Assembly (NCBI RefSeq): GCF_033115175.1
Contig: NC_084838.1
Span: forward strand, 46,913,468-46,977,467
From: Lepus europaeus
Lineage: Eukaryota > Chordata > Mammalia > Lagomorpha > Leporidae
Direction: 5' to 3'
Length of the DNA: 64,000 nucleotides
The position numbers and the translations under genes are program-made. The notes beneath the pieces are model-generated. The model saw nothing but the letters and a program-made list of their open reading frames with translations. It searched no databases and was not told where the DNA came from. Positions 1 through 11,541 of this stretch are shown here, piece after piece; the stretch's first letter is position 1; each line of letters opens with the position of its first letter.

Positions 1-1017
1 TGAAACGTTTGCTCTTGTCTTCGTGTGCAGGCTTTGAAAGCAAAGTAGAAATCAAAGTTTAGTTGTAAGAGTTCTCTATTTGGAGATGAAACACGTGAGT
101 TCAAGCTGTGGTTGTGTCACTAACCAGCTCTCTGAACTTGGACAACTTGTTTTACATCTCCAGTCTCAACCTCACCAACTAAAAATTGAGAAAGGCTGCT
201 GTGAGAATCCAGCATAAAACTTTTATTGATAAAAATATTTTCCGAATTGGAGGATATTCTACCCATGTTAAATGTTATAGAATTGCAAGATTAAATGCTA
301 CCATCCCTACCTGTTGCTGAATCACAATACCAGGTATGAGAAGGTTCCATGCGTGCAGTCTAAACTTTGCTCTTTGCAATAGAAATGGCACTCTTTATTT
401 TATAGTTGGTATAATAGCTCATACCATCCTACATGGCATTTTTAGAAGATTTTTTTTTAAGAATCATCAGAAGATGTGAAGTGACTTGGTCAAAGATTAT
501 AGCTATAAAGGGATGAGTGGACAACAATGAAAAGCCACTTCATAGGATGTAGAGATGACTGTTTACGACATTGTTCTCCTGCTGAGATCATTTTAAAGTA
601 ACACTTAAATTGTTTGCTCACCCATCTTACATCATTATTGAACACTTTGAGGGCATAATCCCTGAGGGGCACTTAAACCATAAATGTCATTTTGTCAAAA
701 TTCTTAATGTAACCTAGTCCTTTGAATGTGTTTCCATTCTCCATGAGACACTGCTAGAATTTTAAGTATTAGCAAGCTTCCAGTGGAGATAGGAGGATTC
801 TTGAATATTCTTTGGCCCTATCTGGATTCTTTTGACTCCGGGTCCATAAAGTTAAAGAAGGGTCCACAGAGTTTATTTTCTCTAAGTAAAAATGGTACCA
901 TTAGCAGAGGGAAAATGCCCTGAGGACCATAAACGTTGGTGACCAAATGATGTATGACACCTATGAAAATGTTTTGTAATCTGCAAAGTGCTGGAATAAT
1001 AACGGCCAACATTTGCT
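1..1017. other. Unique non-coding DNA
   Basis: AT-rich sequence with no repeat, RNA gene or exon that I can recognise. The open frames here are short, start at arbitrary ATGs and have no recognisable domain. Confidence 0.6.
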
Positions 1018-1300
1018 GGTTGTTTACTGAATGTCAGGCACTGCGTTAATGTGCATAACATGTATTATTTCAAGTCTCACAAGGGATTGTCATCATAATG
1101 TGCTAATAGTATAGGAGCACAATGCTATGACAGCATTATTATCCTAATTTTACAGAAAAAAAAAAAAAAACTGGTGTAGAATAAAGAGCCTTGGTGTCTT
1201 TTCAAGGGAAACAGAACTAGTTGTGTGTTAAAGGAGAGAATTTGCTCAGGCAGTCAGTGTTAGAGCCCGAGTCTCAAATCCTATGTTCCAAGTACCAAGG
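1018..1300 (+). repeat. MIR SINE, degraded
   Basis: It has the MIR order of motifs: a GTCAGGCACTGCGTTAATGT-like core near 1033, a CATGTATTATTTCAAGTCTCACAA block near 1060, and an ATTATTATCCTAATTTTACAG block near 1135. An A15 run follows (about 1156-1170), and the GAGCCCGAGTCTCAAATCC-like end is near 1264. Sequence between about 1170 and 1250 fits poorly, so the copy is rearranged. MIR is an ancient tRNA-derived mammalian SINE. Confidence 0.6.
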
Positions 1301-1440
1301 GATGTTTTTCACAATAGCTCTATTAATGAAATTGTCTCCCTTGGTTGCACAATTCCTAATCGCCCTTCAGATCTCAGCCTAAATTTGTCTTCCTCTTAGA
1401 GGTTTTTCCCAATCTTCTTAAGTCTAATACTCCCCAAGCC

Positions 1441-1763
1441 CATTTTTCATTTTATTTGAAAGATAGAGTGAGATAGAAGGAGAAACAGAGAGACACCTTC
1501 TGGCCGCTGGTTCACTCTCTATATGCCCACAAGAGCCAATGCTGGGTGACGTCAGACCAAAGGCAGGAGCCCAGAACTGCATCTGGTTCTCCTGCATGGG
1601 TGTCAGAGACCCAATTACGTGGGCCATCACCTCCTGCCTCCCAGAGTGTGCAGTAGCATGAAGCTGGATTGGAAGCAGGGCAGGGACTTGCGGCCAGGTA
1701 CTCCTTTATGGGATGCAGACATCCCAAGCTGCGACATAACTCTACTCCGAACATCTGCCCTGT
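1441..1763 (-). repeat. Old C-repeat SINE
   Basis: Read on the minus strand it has the lagomorph C-repeat order: a tRNA-like head (degenerate), a TGGGTCTCTGACACCCATGC-like middle, a GTGAACCAGCGGCC block and an AGATAGAGTG/CTATCTTTCAAATAAAA end near 1441-1470. It is more diverged than the other copies, so probably an older subfamily. Confidence 0.75.
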
Positions 1764-1966
1764 AATCCTGCCTTTTCAATATACACACTCACAGCCCTCT
1801 GTACTCTCCTTCACAGTAGTCGCCACAACTGTATTTAGAGCATTCTTTGGCTAACTCTGTTTAGTTTTTATTTCCTCCCGCATATTGCACTCAGACTGCT
1901 GACTTTATGGCAAGGGGGGCGCTCCGTGAGAATTAAGACAAAGAAAGGAGACATTCAAAGGTTTCT

Positions 1967-2019
1967 TTTTTTTTTTTAAAGATTTATTTATTTATTATTT
2001 GAAGAGCAGAGTTAAAGAG

Positions 2020-2051
<32 letters not shown>

Positions 2052-2322
2052 GTCTTCCATCCACTGGTTCACTCCCCAAATGGCCACAACAGCTGGAGCA
2101 GGGCCAATCCAAAGCCAGGAGCCAGGAGCTAGGAGCTAGGAGCTTCTTCCAGGTCTTCCACATGGGTGCAGGGGTCCTAGATCTTGAGCCATCTTCTACT
2201 GCTTTCCCAGGCCATAGCATAGCAGGATCAGAAGTGGAGCAGCCGGGACTCGAACCAACTACCATGCGGGATGCTGGCACTGCAGGCGGCGGCTTTACCC
2301 GCTATGCCATGGTGCTGGCCCT
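1967..2322 (-). repeat. C-repeat SINE (CSINE1/3 type)
   Basis: Full-length minus-strand copy. The poly-T/AAAGATTTATTTATTTATT tail is at 1968-1999, a pure (GA)n tract at about 2022-2051, and the tRNA-derived head ends at GGTGCTGGCCC near 2321. Flanks TCAAAGGTTT (1955-1964) and TGAAAGGCTTT (from 2323) look like a decayed target-site duplication. Confidence 0.9.
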
Positions 2323-4281
2323 TTGAAAGGCTTTTGATGCTTCAAACATTCCCTTGACTACCACTGAAGTAGGAAACCAACACAAATCCAAAAGGACCAC
2401 AGGGTGATAGCACATGGCCTGCAGAGAAGAGGGGGCTTCTTTCAGGAGGTTTGGAAGTCCTGTCTTCATCTCTCTGAGCTTGCTTTTCTTCTTTTTTCTC
2501 AAATACAAAAGATCAGACTCTCTGAGGATGTTGCTGGATTTAGCTTTCTTTCTGTAACTCCATAGTCCTGAAAGCCTCCTCACTCGGTAAAGGAAAAATG
2601 TGAAAATTTCTCTCAAATCTGGCAAAACCTTCTTGGATTAAATAATTAGTGGAAAAAAAAACGCATATGAAGAACCATGTCCACATTGATTGTTTTAAAT
2701 CTACAAATACAGAAATATTCTATTCCATGCACACGAAGCTGAACCCACCAACCTTGAGAGTAGTCAGTTGAAAGTCAAATAAAATCAAAGAAAAAGCTGA
2801 AACAAAAGCAAGAAAAGCAGTGTGGCATAGTGCATGCTGCAGTGAAATGTAGTATTTCTTTATCTAAATTTAAAGCTTTTATTGCATTCCAAAATTTTTT
2901 TTAGCTTAACAAATGGCAATGGAAAAATAGAGAGCTATAACCACAATAAAATCAGAAATGTTTAACCAATATGAAACTAGAAAGAAAACAATTCTTTTAA
3001 ACTTAGTGTTCTGAACAGATCTATAGCTGTACTCATGCAAATTACTTCTATCTTTACTGAATAAAACAAAGAAATACATTAAATTATGAATGACTATAAA
3101 CCAAAGAAGGAAACAGAATTCTAAAATTATTTGAAATATTGTCTAATACATATGGTAATTTTTAAATTAAGACTATAAAGACAAGAATACAGTTCTTACT
3201 AGTAGAAAACTAGATCTTCCCCTATCCCATTAGATAAATGCAGAACAACTATTTAAAGAATATTTCTGTGAAGAAATACCAAATTATTAAACTGCTAGTG
3301 ATGCACTCACATCTAAATTTAATCTTGTGTGCATACATCTAAATGTATATCTGCAAGCATGTGTTACAAAAATTTTTAACTTACTTTCTATCACCTAGAC
3401 TATTTGGGCTTTTTCTGAGGGGGACAGCATCAACATGATAGCTTATTCCTTAGAGACATTTGTGCTCAACTGGAAAGAAAGTCAAACCTTGGTAGTTAAT
3501 CAGATTATTCTACTGAGGCACAGTTGGGGATCAGATAAGTATCTCAATGTTCACAGTTTCAAGGTCCACCTATTTATCATGAAGCCTCATTTTTCATTCA
3601 TGGTGGAGTGCTTTCTGAAGGCTTTAGAAATTCTTTGTGATGGAGAACAAGAAGTACCTCTGAATCTTCTTTAGAAAATAAAACTCCCTTCCAAATAAAA
3701 TTGCAAATCACTCTCAATAGAGATGCTTATGCTATTAAGTTAAACCATGTGCCAATTCCTGAACTCAGGTGAGAGAATGCTAATGCATAGAGAATCATCT
3801 TTGCTGGAGGCAAGGATGCTACACATTTGAAGGACTCTCCACTATTTTACTACTCTTTGATTAATTTATACAGTGAAGAAGTAGGATTGATGCATGGATC
3901 AAAGGCTAAATAGAAAAGAAGGGATGAAGGAAGGAGGGGAACAGAGAAAGAAAAACAAAAGAACAAATGGAATATAGATAGAAGGAAAGAAATGAAAGAA
4001 AGAGAGTGGAAAGAACGAGGGGAAATACATAGACAAACAGATTAAAACCTACTTATGCCAAAAACATCCCTCTACTTATAAAATAAAAATAGAGTAAAAC
4101 AAATCTGATTAAAAAAAAAAACATGAAGTGAAAACAAAGGAAACAATGAATTTAGTAGGTCATCTAATAGCTCACTTGGAAAATCACAGACTTCCTGCTT
4201 GTGAGCTAGCCTTATTTTAGTTATTGTGGAAAATTTGGACTGATATAGGTCCTCAAAATTGACACTCAAGTTTCTGGGGAA
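2323..4281. other. Unique AT-rich non-coding DNA
   Basis: No repeat family or exon recognised. A purine-rich stretch (about 3906-4025, GGAA/GAAA-like, imperfect) is the only compositional feature. The longest frames (2302-2625 minus, 3435-3674 plus) show no domain, and the first overlaps the SINE end. Confidence 0.6.
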
Positions 4282-4318
4282 GGCTGGTCCAAGTGCAGTG
4301 GTGTTTACAACTAATTGA
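4282..4318 (+). ncRNA. Y3 RNA pseudogene, 5' half only
   Basis: These 37 bases match the 5' end of mammalian Y3 RNA as I know it, with one mismatch (CpG G to A at the tenth base). The 5' stem strand and start of the loop are present. The match stops at TAATTGA, so the loop, the 3' stem strand and the Pol III terminator are missing. No A-tail follows and no clear TSD was found. It cannot encode a folded Y RNA. Y RNAs bind Ro60 and act in RNA quality control and replication; this copy is a dead fragment. Confidence 0.8.
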
Positions 4319-4601
4319 AGTGTCTAGGGCTCAGTCTACACCCTTATGTTTATAGAATCTGATGGCATCAGAAGTGTCTATTCTTTCTGCTTTTCCATCT
4401 CACCAGTCAAGATTCATCATGGATGAACCATTTTCCCTCCCTTCAAGAAACTTATAAAGGTGGTATGGCTCGGAATGTCATAACATTGGGTTTAGAAACC
4501 CAAGTTTAGGGGTCAAAAATGTATATTCAATATATTGGTCCCCTCGATTTACATTTCTGAGCTTTAGTTTACCTTTTTTTTAAAAAAAAATTAAAGTCTC
4601 A

Positions 4602-4849
4602 GGGCCAGCATTGTGGCACGGGAGTAAAGTTGCCTGCAATGCCAGCATCCTATAAGGGTGCTGGCTTGTGTCCTATCTGCTCCATTTGCAATCCAGCTCC
4701 CTGCTAATGGCCTGGGAGAGCAGTGGAAGGTTGCCTGAGTGCTTGGGACCTGCCACCCATGTGGGAGACTGGATGAAGCTCCTAGCTCCTGGCTTCAGCC
4801 TGGTTCAGAGTTGGCCATTTAGCCATCTGGGGAATGAACCAGAGGATGG

Positions 4850-4898
<49 letters not shown>

Positions 4899-4943
4899 TC
4901 TGACTTTCAAATAAATAAATAAATCTTTGAAGAAAAAAAGAAG
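4602..4943 (+). repeat. C-repeat SINE with TSD
   Basis: Full-length plus-strand copy from GGGCCAGCATTGTGGC to an AAATAAATAAATAAATC tail. It is flanked by an exact AAAGTCTCA duplication (4593-4601 and 4944-4952). The pyrimidine tract has expanded into (TC)22. Confidence 0.95.
4852..4895 (+). repeat. (TC)22 microsatellite
   Basis: Uninterrupted CT dinucleotide run inside the pyrimidine-rich region of the SINE at 4602-4943. Confidence 0.98.
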
Positions 4944-4952
4944 AAAGTCTCA

Positions 4953-5152
4953 CTTTTTTTTTTTTTTTAATTTGAAAGAAGAGCAACCAGGGTGAGGTTG
5001 GGGAGGCGGGGAGAGGGGCAGACAGAGAACTTCCAAGAGTTGATTCACCCTCAAAATGGCTACAACAACAAACCTGGTCCCAGTTGAAGCCAAGATCCAA
5101 CACAATCAGATGCAGCTTCACCCTCTGGGACACAACACTGGCCTCTCCCCAA
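4953..5152 (-). repeat. C-repeat SINE fragment
   Basis: Starts with a T-run and TTAATTTGAAAGAAGAG, then AACTTCCAAGAGTTGATTCACCC and a GCCAAGATCCAACACAATCAG-like middle. It follows directly after the TSD of the preceding SINE. The head is truncated or unrecognisable. Confidence 0.6.
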
Positions 5153-5164
5153 CTCCCCAACACC

Positions 5165-5396
5165 AACATTTGAAAAAATACTTCTTTATGTGAAAGAGTG
5201 ACACAGAAGGAGAGGGAGAGAACTTCCATCCACTTGTTCCCTCCCCAAATGGCCCAGTGACTGGGTCCTGGTCTCCCATGTGAGTAGCAGGGACCCACAC
5301 ACTTGCAGGAAGCTGGGTCAGGATTCAGACCAGCATTCTGATGTGGGTTGCCAGCAATGCAAGTAGCTTAACCTGCTGCCCCACAATACCCACCCC
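5165..5396 (-). repeat. C-repeat SINE, internally deleted
   Basis: Minus-strand SINE with GAACTTCCATCCACTTGTTCCC (near 5220), TGGTCTCCCATGTGAGTAG, an internal deletion, then CAGCAATGCAAGTAGCTTAACC and a CCCACAATACCCACCCC head (near 5395). Confidence 0.8.
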
Positions 5397-5405
5397 TTAG
5401 AATTC

Positions 5406-5523
5406 CCTTTTGATAATGGGAATAACAATTAATCATGATGTTGTTTATGCAGATTAAATGAGATAATATATTAACAGCTCTTAGCACCCTGCCTGGTACA
5501 CACAATAAAAGCTCAGTAAGCAG
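5406..5523 (-). repeat. MIR SINE fragment
   Basis: Reads as antisense MIR: TGATAATGGGAATAACAATTA, GATTAAATGAGATAATATAT, AGCACCCTGCCTGGTACACA, ATAAAAGCTCAGTAAGCAG. The SINE at 5524 inserted at its end. Confidence 0.8.
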
Positions 5524-5893
5524 TTCTGGAAAGAAGAAAGAAAGAGAGAGAGAGAGAAGGAGGGAGGGAGAGAGGTAGGAAGAGAGGGAGATAGGGAGGG
5601 AGGTAGAGAGGGAGAGAGGGAGACAAGGAGAGATTCCATGTGCTGATTCACTTCTCAATTGTCAGCAGCAGCCAGGGGCTGGACCAGGCAGAAGCCAGGA
5701 GCCTGAAACTCAATCCTAATCGCCCACATGGGTGACAGGACCTGAATATTCAGGGCCATCATCCGCTGCTTTCCCAGATGCATTAGCAGAGAACTGGATC
5801 TGGGGCAGAGCAGCCAGGCCTTGAACCAGCACTCAAATGGGATGCCAGCATTGCAGGCAGCAGTTTAACACTTGTACCACAATGCTGGCCCCA
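5524..5893 (-). repeat. C-repeat SINE
   Basis: Minus-strand copy with an unusually long purine-rich section (5530-5633, GA/GGGA repeats), then GATTCCATGTGCTGATTCACTTC, CCACATGGGTGACAGG and a head ending ACCACAATGCTGGCCCC at 5893. Confidence 0.9.
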
Positions 5894-6884
5894 AAGACAT
5901 GGCCATTTCATCTGAGCCTCAATGAAGGGTAGAACCAAACATTCCTACTGGGAAAGCATGGGACTTGAAAGTAAATGTGTTTCTGCTTCTCTTGAACACC
6001 AGGTCTCTGAAGAGTGATAATAAGAGTTAAGGCTGGAAATGTGTGCCAGCCTTGTCAGATAAAGCCACTACAATGAGCATCCCTGAAGGTCTGGGATGGA
6101 GAGGAGATATGCCCAGATCTATGCTCTAGAAATACAAGTTTGCTAAGGTGGAAAAGCTGCATGTGCAGAGGAGAAATCTCAGGCAGGGAGGAGACTTAAT
6201 ATACGCTAACTTCTGTATTTCTGCAGCGGTAGTTTTATTTACACTGGCAAATAGCTTACCAAACATTCTGAATTTACTTGATTTAGACAAATGATGATGA
6301 TGCTCAATTCTTGGAGGAATTTTTGTGAAACAGAATTACCCCGATGAATAATTAAAATATCTTGAAGACTATTCAGGCTTTTTCTATACATGCATTTATC
6401 TATGTCTGGCTAGCATGCAAATTGGAGCTTATACTCAAAATCACAGAGAATTACATGGCAGAATTCACAGGGTAGATAACCCCCAAAAGAATCATGGAGG
6501 TTACGAATGCATAGATTTCTTTCTTTGAGATAGAAAAGCAGGCGAATCCTATTTTGATAAAAGTCTTTGTGATTTCCAAGTGTTTGTGGTTAATAAAAGT
6601 AGTGACTGTTCATCATGTGGCTCTGATGTTCTAAGTACACAGCTAGGGCATCATGTACTTCATTTCATTGAATTGCTTTGTAAGATCACAAGAGTTATTT
6701 CCATCTCTCAGAGATTTGAGCAGAGTGTAGGGAGGATACACATCCCATAAAGTCAGGTCCAAGACTCCAGCTTAGCTTTCTCAACTACTGCATACTAGTC
6801 TAGGTGCAATATTCCTTTGGTAAGAAGCTTATTACCAATTGCAATTGTTTGTTCCAATCAATCAGCATATAATAAATGCTACTA
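5894..6884. other. Mostly unique non-coding DNA
   Basis: No gene seen. Around 6600-6790 there is a faint MIR-like series (TTCTAAGTACACAGCTAGGGC, ATTGCTTTGTAAGATCACAAG, CAGGTCCAAGACTCC), too degraded to call firmly. Confidence 0.5.
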
Positions 6885-7464
6885 AATTTGTTTTTATTAA
6901 TATATCTGATTAACATAGAGTCCTACATTTTTGTGTGTTACAGCACAATATCTCAACACATGCACACAGCTTAAACCAACTAAATCAGACAATTAGCATT
7001 TCTACTACTTTATTTTTTCTTTGTGTTTCTTTCAGTTCTTCAAACAGTGTATAATGCATTATTGTAGACTATAATCACCTTGCTGTGCTAACACTAGAAC
7101 CTATTATTTCTGACTGTGTTTTATCACCTGTTATCCAACCTGCTTCTCTCTTCCCACCTCACCTTTCCCTTCAATAATGATTAGTCTACTTCCAAATTGA
7201 CTGTTTTTTTTTTTTAACTTTCACATATGAAAGAAAACAAACAGTATTTGTATTTCTGTGTCTGGCTCACTTCACTTAACATAATGACCCCAAACTGATG
7301 CATTTTTTACAAATGTCAGAATTTCATTCTTTTTAATGGCTGAGTAATATTCCACTGTGTATATATACCACAATGTCCTTATCGATTCATCCATCAGTGA
7401 ATGCCTCCATTGATTGGCTAATGTGAAAAGTGTGCAATTACATGAGAGTACAGGTATGGCTTCT

Positions 7465-7797
7465 TTTTGTTTTTTTTATTTTAAAGATTTGTTTGTTTAT
7501 TTGAAAGGTAGAGTTACAGAGACACATAGGCAGGGAGAGAGAGAGATTTTCCATCCACTGGTTCACTCCCCAAATGGCCAGAGCTGGGCCAATCCGAAGC
7601 TGGGAGCCAGGAGCTTCCTCCAGGACTCCCATGTAGCTACAGGGGCCCAAGAACCTGGGCCACCCTCTCCTGCTTTCCCAGGCCACAGCAGAGAGTAGGA
7701 TCAAAAGTGAAGCAGCCGGGTCTCAAACCCATGCCCATATGGAATGCTGGCACTGCAGGCGGTGGTTCTACCTGCTATGCCATAGCACCAGCCCCCT
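7465..7797 (-). repeat. C-repeat SINE in L1
   Basis: Full-length minus copy: ATTTTAAAGATTTGTTTG tail at 7477-7497, a GAGAGATTTTCCATCCACTGG block, and the head end GCCATAGCACCAGCCCCC. It inserted into the 3' UTR of the L1 at 6885-9576. Confidence 0.92.
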
Positions 7798-7827
7798 TTT
7801 TACTTTTTTAAAAAAAGGATATTTTTT

Positions 7828-8137
7828 GGCCAGCACCACAGCTCACTAGGATAATCCTCTGCCTGCAGTGCCAGCACCCCGGGTTCTAGTCCCAGTTGGG
7901 GTGCTGGATTCTGTCCCCGTTGCTCCTCTTCCAGTCCAGCTCTCTGCTGTGGTCTGAGAAGGCAATGGAGGATGGCCCAAGTGCTTGGGCCCTGCACCCG
8001 CATGGGAGACCAGGAGGAAGCACCTGGCTCCTGGCTTCAGATCAGCATAGCACACCAGCCATAGTGGCCATTTGTGGGGTGAACCAATGGAAAGAATACC
8101 TTTCTCTCTAAAAAAATTAATTAAAAATAAAAAGTAG
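7828..8137 (+). repeat. CSINE2-like SINE
   Basis: The plus-strand head GGCCAGCACCACAGCTCAC is followed by GGTTCTAGTCCCAGTTGGGG, GTTGCTCCTCTTCCAGTCC and CTTGGGCCCTGCACCCGCAT. These are marks of the CSINE2 branch, but this copy is diverged. AAAAAGGATATTTTTT-like sequence at both ends suggests a decayed TSD (7811-7827 and about 8138-8151). Confidence 0.88.
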
Positions 8138-8151
8138 AAAAGGATTTTTTT

Positions 8152-8483
8152 GGAGGTCAGTGCTGTGGCATAGCAGGTAAAGCTGCTGCCTGCAGTACCA
8201 GCATCCCAAATGGGTGCCGGTTCAAGTCCCAGCAGCTCCACTTCCAACCCAGCTCTCTGCTATGGTCTGGGAAAGCAGTAGAAGATGTTCCAAGTCTCTT
8301 GGCCCCTGCACCCACATGGGAAACCTGGAAGAAGCTCCTGGCTCCTGGCTTTGGATTGGCATAGCTCTGGCCATTGTGGCCAACTGGGGAGTGAACCAGA
8401 GGATCCCTCCACCCCTGCCTCTCCTTCTCTCTGTGTATAACTCTGACTTTAAAACAAATAATAAATCTTTTAAAAAAAATTTA
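8152..8483 (+). repeat. C-repeat SINE
   Basis: Plus-strand copy, GGAGGTCAGTGCTGTGGC to AAACAAATAATAAATCTTTT. It lies immediately after the duplicated target of the preceding CSINE2, making a stack of three SINEs in one L1. Confidence 0.92.
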
Positions 8484-8683
8484 ACAGACATAGGTAGGTG
8501 TCTCTTTGATGGACTGATTTCATTTTCTTCAAATACATACCCAGAAGTAGGTTAGCTGGGTCATATGGTAGATAGATTTTTAGTTTTCTGAGGATCATCC
8601 ATACTGTTTCTTCATTATGACCAAACTAATTTGCATTTCCACCAAGAGTGTACAAAATTTCCCTTCTACATCTACACCAGTAT

Positions 8684-8914
8684 TTACTGTTTTTGTCTTT
8701 GTGATAATAGCCATTCTAGAAAATGGAGTAGATACCTTATCCTGATTTTAATCTCATTTCTCTGATGGCTAGTTATTTTGAGCATCTCTTCATATATTTG
8801 TTGACCATTTGTGTTTCTTTTTTTTGAGAAATCTTTATTCAGGTCCTCCACCCATTCTTTAACTGGATTGTTTGAGTTTTCATTGACTGTTTTGTGTTCC
8901 TTATACATTCTCAA
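8684..8914 (-). pseudogene. L1 ORF2 C-terminal remnant
   Basis: A 76-codon frame starting at a chance ATG. Residues about 16-30 contain NNPVKEWVEDLNKDFSKK, the conserved L1 ORF2 C-terminal motif (family NPIKKWAEDLNRHFSKE-like). It is a short piece of the roughly 1,275-residue ORF2 protein, and frames before and after are broken. There is no endonuclease or reverse-transcriptase core here. It belongs to the dead L1 at 6885-9576 and is not a gene. Confidence 0.85.
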
Positions 8915-9180
8915 TAGTAATCCTTTGTCAGAGGAATACTTTGTAAATATTTCCTTCCAGTCAATTATCTTTCACTCTGTTGCTTGTTTTCTTTGCTGTG
9001 CAGAAGCTTCTTAGTTTAATATATTCTCATGTGTCTAGTTTTGTTTTTATTGCCTGCGATTTCGGGATCTACCCAAAAACTCATTGCTTATGTCTGTGTC
9101 TTAAAGTGTTTCATCTCTTTTATTCTAGTAGTTTCATTTATTACATTTATGTCTTTGGTCCCTTTTGAGTTGATGTTTTC

Positions 9181-9520
9181 TTTTTATTAGAAACGGGGGG
9201 GGGGGGAGAAGAGAGAGAGAGAGAGAGAGAGTGAGTGAGTTACATGGACAGAAAGAGCTCCCATTTGCTCCTTCACTCACCAAATGCCTGCAATAACCAA
9301 AGCTGAATCGGGCTGAAGCCAAGAGCTGGAATCTCAATTCAGATTTCCCACATGGGTGGCAGGGACCCAACCACTTCAGAAATCCACTGTGGCATCCCAG
9401 GGCCTCTATTTGCAGGAAGCTGGAACTGGTAGCAGAGCTAGCATTTGAACCCAGGTTCCCTGAGATGGGATATGGGTGTTCTAGCTGGCAGCTCAACCAC
9501 CAGACCAATCGCCTACTTCT
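9181..9520 (-). repeat. Older C-repeat SINE in L1 with TSD
   Basis: Diverged minus copy with a G12 run (9195-9206) and a (GA)n tract, then CCTTCACTCACCAAATGCC and TTTCCCACATGGGTGGCAGG. It is flanked by GAGTTGATGTTT (9169-9180) and GAGCTGATGTTT (from 9522) in the L1. Confidence 0.85.
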
Positions 9521-10030
9521 TGAGCTGATGTTTAAGGGTGAGAGGCAAGAGTCTAATTTCAATCTTCTGCATAGGGATGCTCTGTTTAATAAATTCTATT
9601 TAATTTAAACACTTACAAATTTGTGTACATCCCACCTCGTCTCTGACCCAGGTTCCAAACTATTCCCCTCTATCTTTCTCAGCCCCATTTCTTCCTTTTT
9701 CTGCCTCCAGGGAGCCACAGGATCCTCAGTTCATTCTTCTCACCTGTCCTGATCTGAGTCACCTCTCTCTTGTCCTGACTCTATCATTCTCCAGGTGCCA
9801 TTGACCCTTCAATCGCAGTGAACTGCTTTGCTGTCACCCAGGCAAATGTGACAGCACAGACCCTCTTGTTCCATCCTTGGCCGTGGAGTCAATGGTGGAA
9901 ACATCCAAGAGGTGAAGGATGGGGAATGTGGCTGCCCCCAAGTCACACATACCTAAGATAGTGGCTGCTGAGTAAACAATATCTAACACTCATGAGGTTT
10001 TGCATCTTGCTTGTGTGCAGCTGATATTCC

Positions 10031-10049
10031 GGGGGGGGGGGGGGGGGGG
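10031..10049 (+). repeat. G19 homopolymer, then GA-rich
   Basis: Nineteen consecutive G followed by AGAGAAGGAGA. Runs of G this long are rare in mammalian DNA and can form G-quadruplex or triplex structures. It is not part of a recognised repeat. Confidence 0.97.
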
Positions 10050-10440
10050 AGAGAAGGAGAATACATGGCAGCCTTCCCTGAGACAATGTTCCCCTATCCT
10101 ATTGATGGGACTTGCTCCTGGTGCAGAAGAAAGTATACCTGGTGGAGACGGTGGACATAAGTAAGCCAAAATAAGAACATCTTCAGACTAACAAAACACT
10201 GACAGAATTCAATACCAAAAGACTGGCACTACAAGAAATGTCAAGTTCTCCAGGAATTCAGAATATGATACTAGGATGAATGTTGCATCTACACAAGAAT
10301 CTTAGGAGAGCTGTAAATGGAAATTTTCAAAAGGGTAAAAATCATTTGGTAGAGAGTTCTGGACTGGTAAGGTGTTTTTTTTTTTTTTCAGTACTTTAAG
10401 GATGTCATTCAATTCCAGGTCATCATGTCTCTGTCTCTGT

Positions 10441-10467
10441 CACACACATACACACACACACACTCAC
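10441..10467. repeat. (CA)n microsatellite
   Basis: CACACACATACACACACACACA-type tract with one TA interruption, following TCTCTGTCTCTGT. Confidence 0.95.
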
Positions 10468-11541
10468 AGTTGTTGGTTGCCATTCTGGTAGGAGTCTCAC
10501 TAGTAGCATTTTTTTTTCACTACATGACAGGCAGTATAACTGTACTTGCAGCAAAATCATTTTGGCTTTAACACAGAGGCAGGAAAATTTTAAATTGCTT
10601 GGAGGCAGTTATTAACTAAGGTTCTTGTGAATAAAAGAGCCAGCCTTCGTTGGGCTTTTTTAAAGTATCCATGCAATCTGCTGTGCATTTCTTCCATTTA
10701 TTCCATGCATAAAGGAAGTTATTATGGTAATCTCTGCTTTCAACTGAGGCAACTGAGTCTTGGGTCAGTCTTCAGTAGTCACTCGGTGACTGCTCTGTGG
10801 AAGGCTAGGCTGGGCTGAAAGCCTAGATCTTTGGGCTCCAAAGGCTGCAGTGATAACAACCACTCAAATGTCGATGTGTTATGTTGGCATTTCCCAGTCT
10901 GGGATTTTGTTTGTTCAAACAAAGATTTCTAAGGCTCTAGAAGCTAGAGGCTGCACAGTGTTTGACAAACTCAGCGGGGAAATGAGAAATAAAGACAGAG
11001 GAGTTTAAAGTCTGTGTGACTACACCAAATATGGGCCATATTAAGAAAATTTGATTAGATGAAACTGCTTTTGGAGAGAAAATGCCTTCTATCAAACATA
11101 TTACAAAAAATGGTGTGGCTAATATCTGTAGCTCACATTCATTTTACTTAATAAAGCCAGCTCTCAAAACATAGAAAGCCTACATTTTTAAAACATTTCT
11201 GATTGATTTATTTGAACTGGAGATTTTCAGCTACTGTTGCTTTGTATAATTTGGTTTTTACATAAGGGTAAAATAACAGAAAACTATAATATGTCACATG
11301 TCCAGAGTCCCCATGATTGTCCTTTATCTTCTTAGAATATTTCTCTCAAATTAATTCCACTTTTTCACCTGCATATAGTAAATAATTTCGCTAACATCCT
11401 ATCACCAATTTTAAAAGGCTTTCATCTGATCCATATCTCAGATGAAGCAAAAAAATTGCTATTCATCTCTCTGGCAGGATACATTTCTGAATCTGCTCTT
11501 CTAATCTCCCCTTATACTTTTCCTCTGGCCACATCATTCTT

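Larger units (their letters stand above)
6885..9576 (-). repeat. Old L1, 3' part, split by four SINEs
   Basis: Read on the minus strand, this is the ORF2 C-terminal region plus 3' UTR of an old (L1M-type) element. The 3' UTR block lies at about 6885-7464, with the CTGAGTAATATTCCACTGTG and TATATATACCACAATGTCC motifs. It resumes after SINEs at 8484-9180 and again at 9521-9576. The parts join smoothly: ...GAGTACAGGTATGG / GTAGGTGTCTCTTTGATGG..., then GAGTTGATGTTT / GAGCTGATGTTTAAGGGTG. ORF2 is broken by many stops. Confidence 0.85.
9577..11541. other. Unique non-coding DNA
   Basis: No repeat family or exon recognised across nearly 2 kb. It contains a G19 run (10031-10049), a T run near 10375-10389 and a (CA)n tract (10441-10467). 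Open frames are short and lack known domains. Confidence 0.6.
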
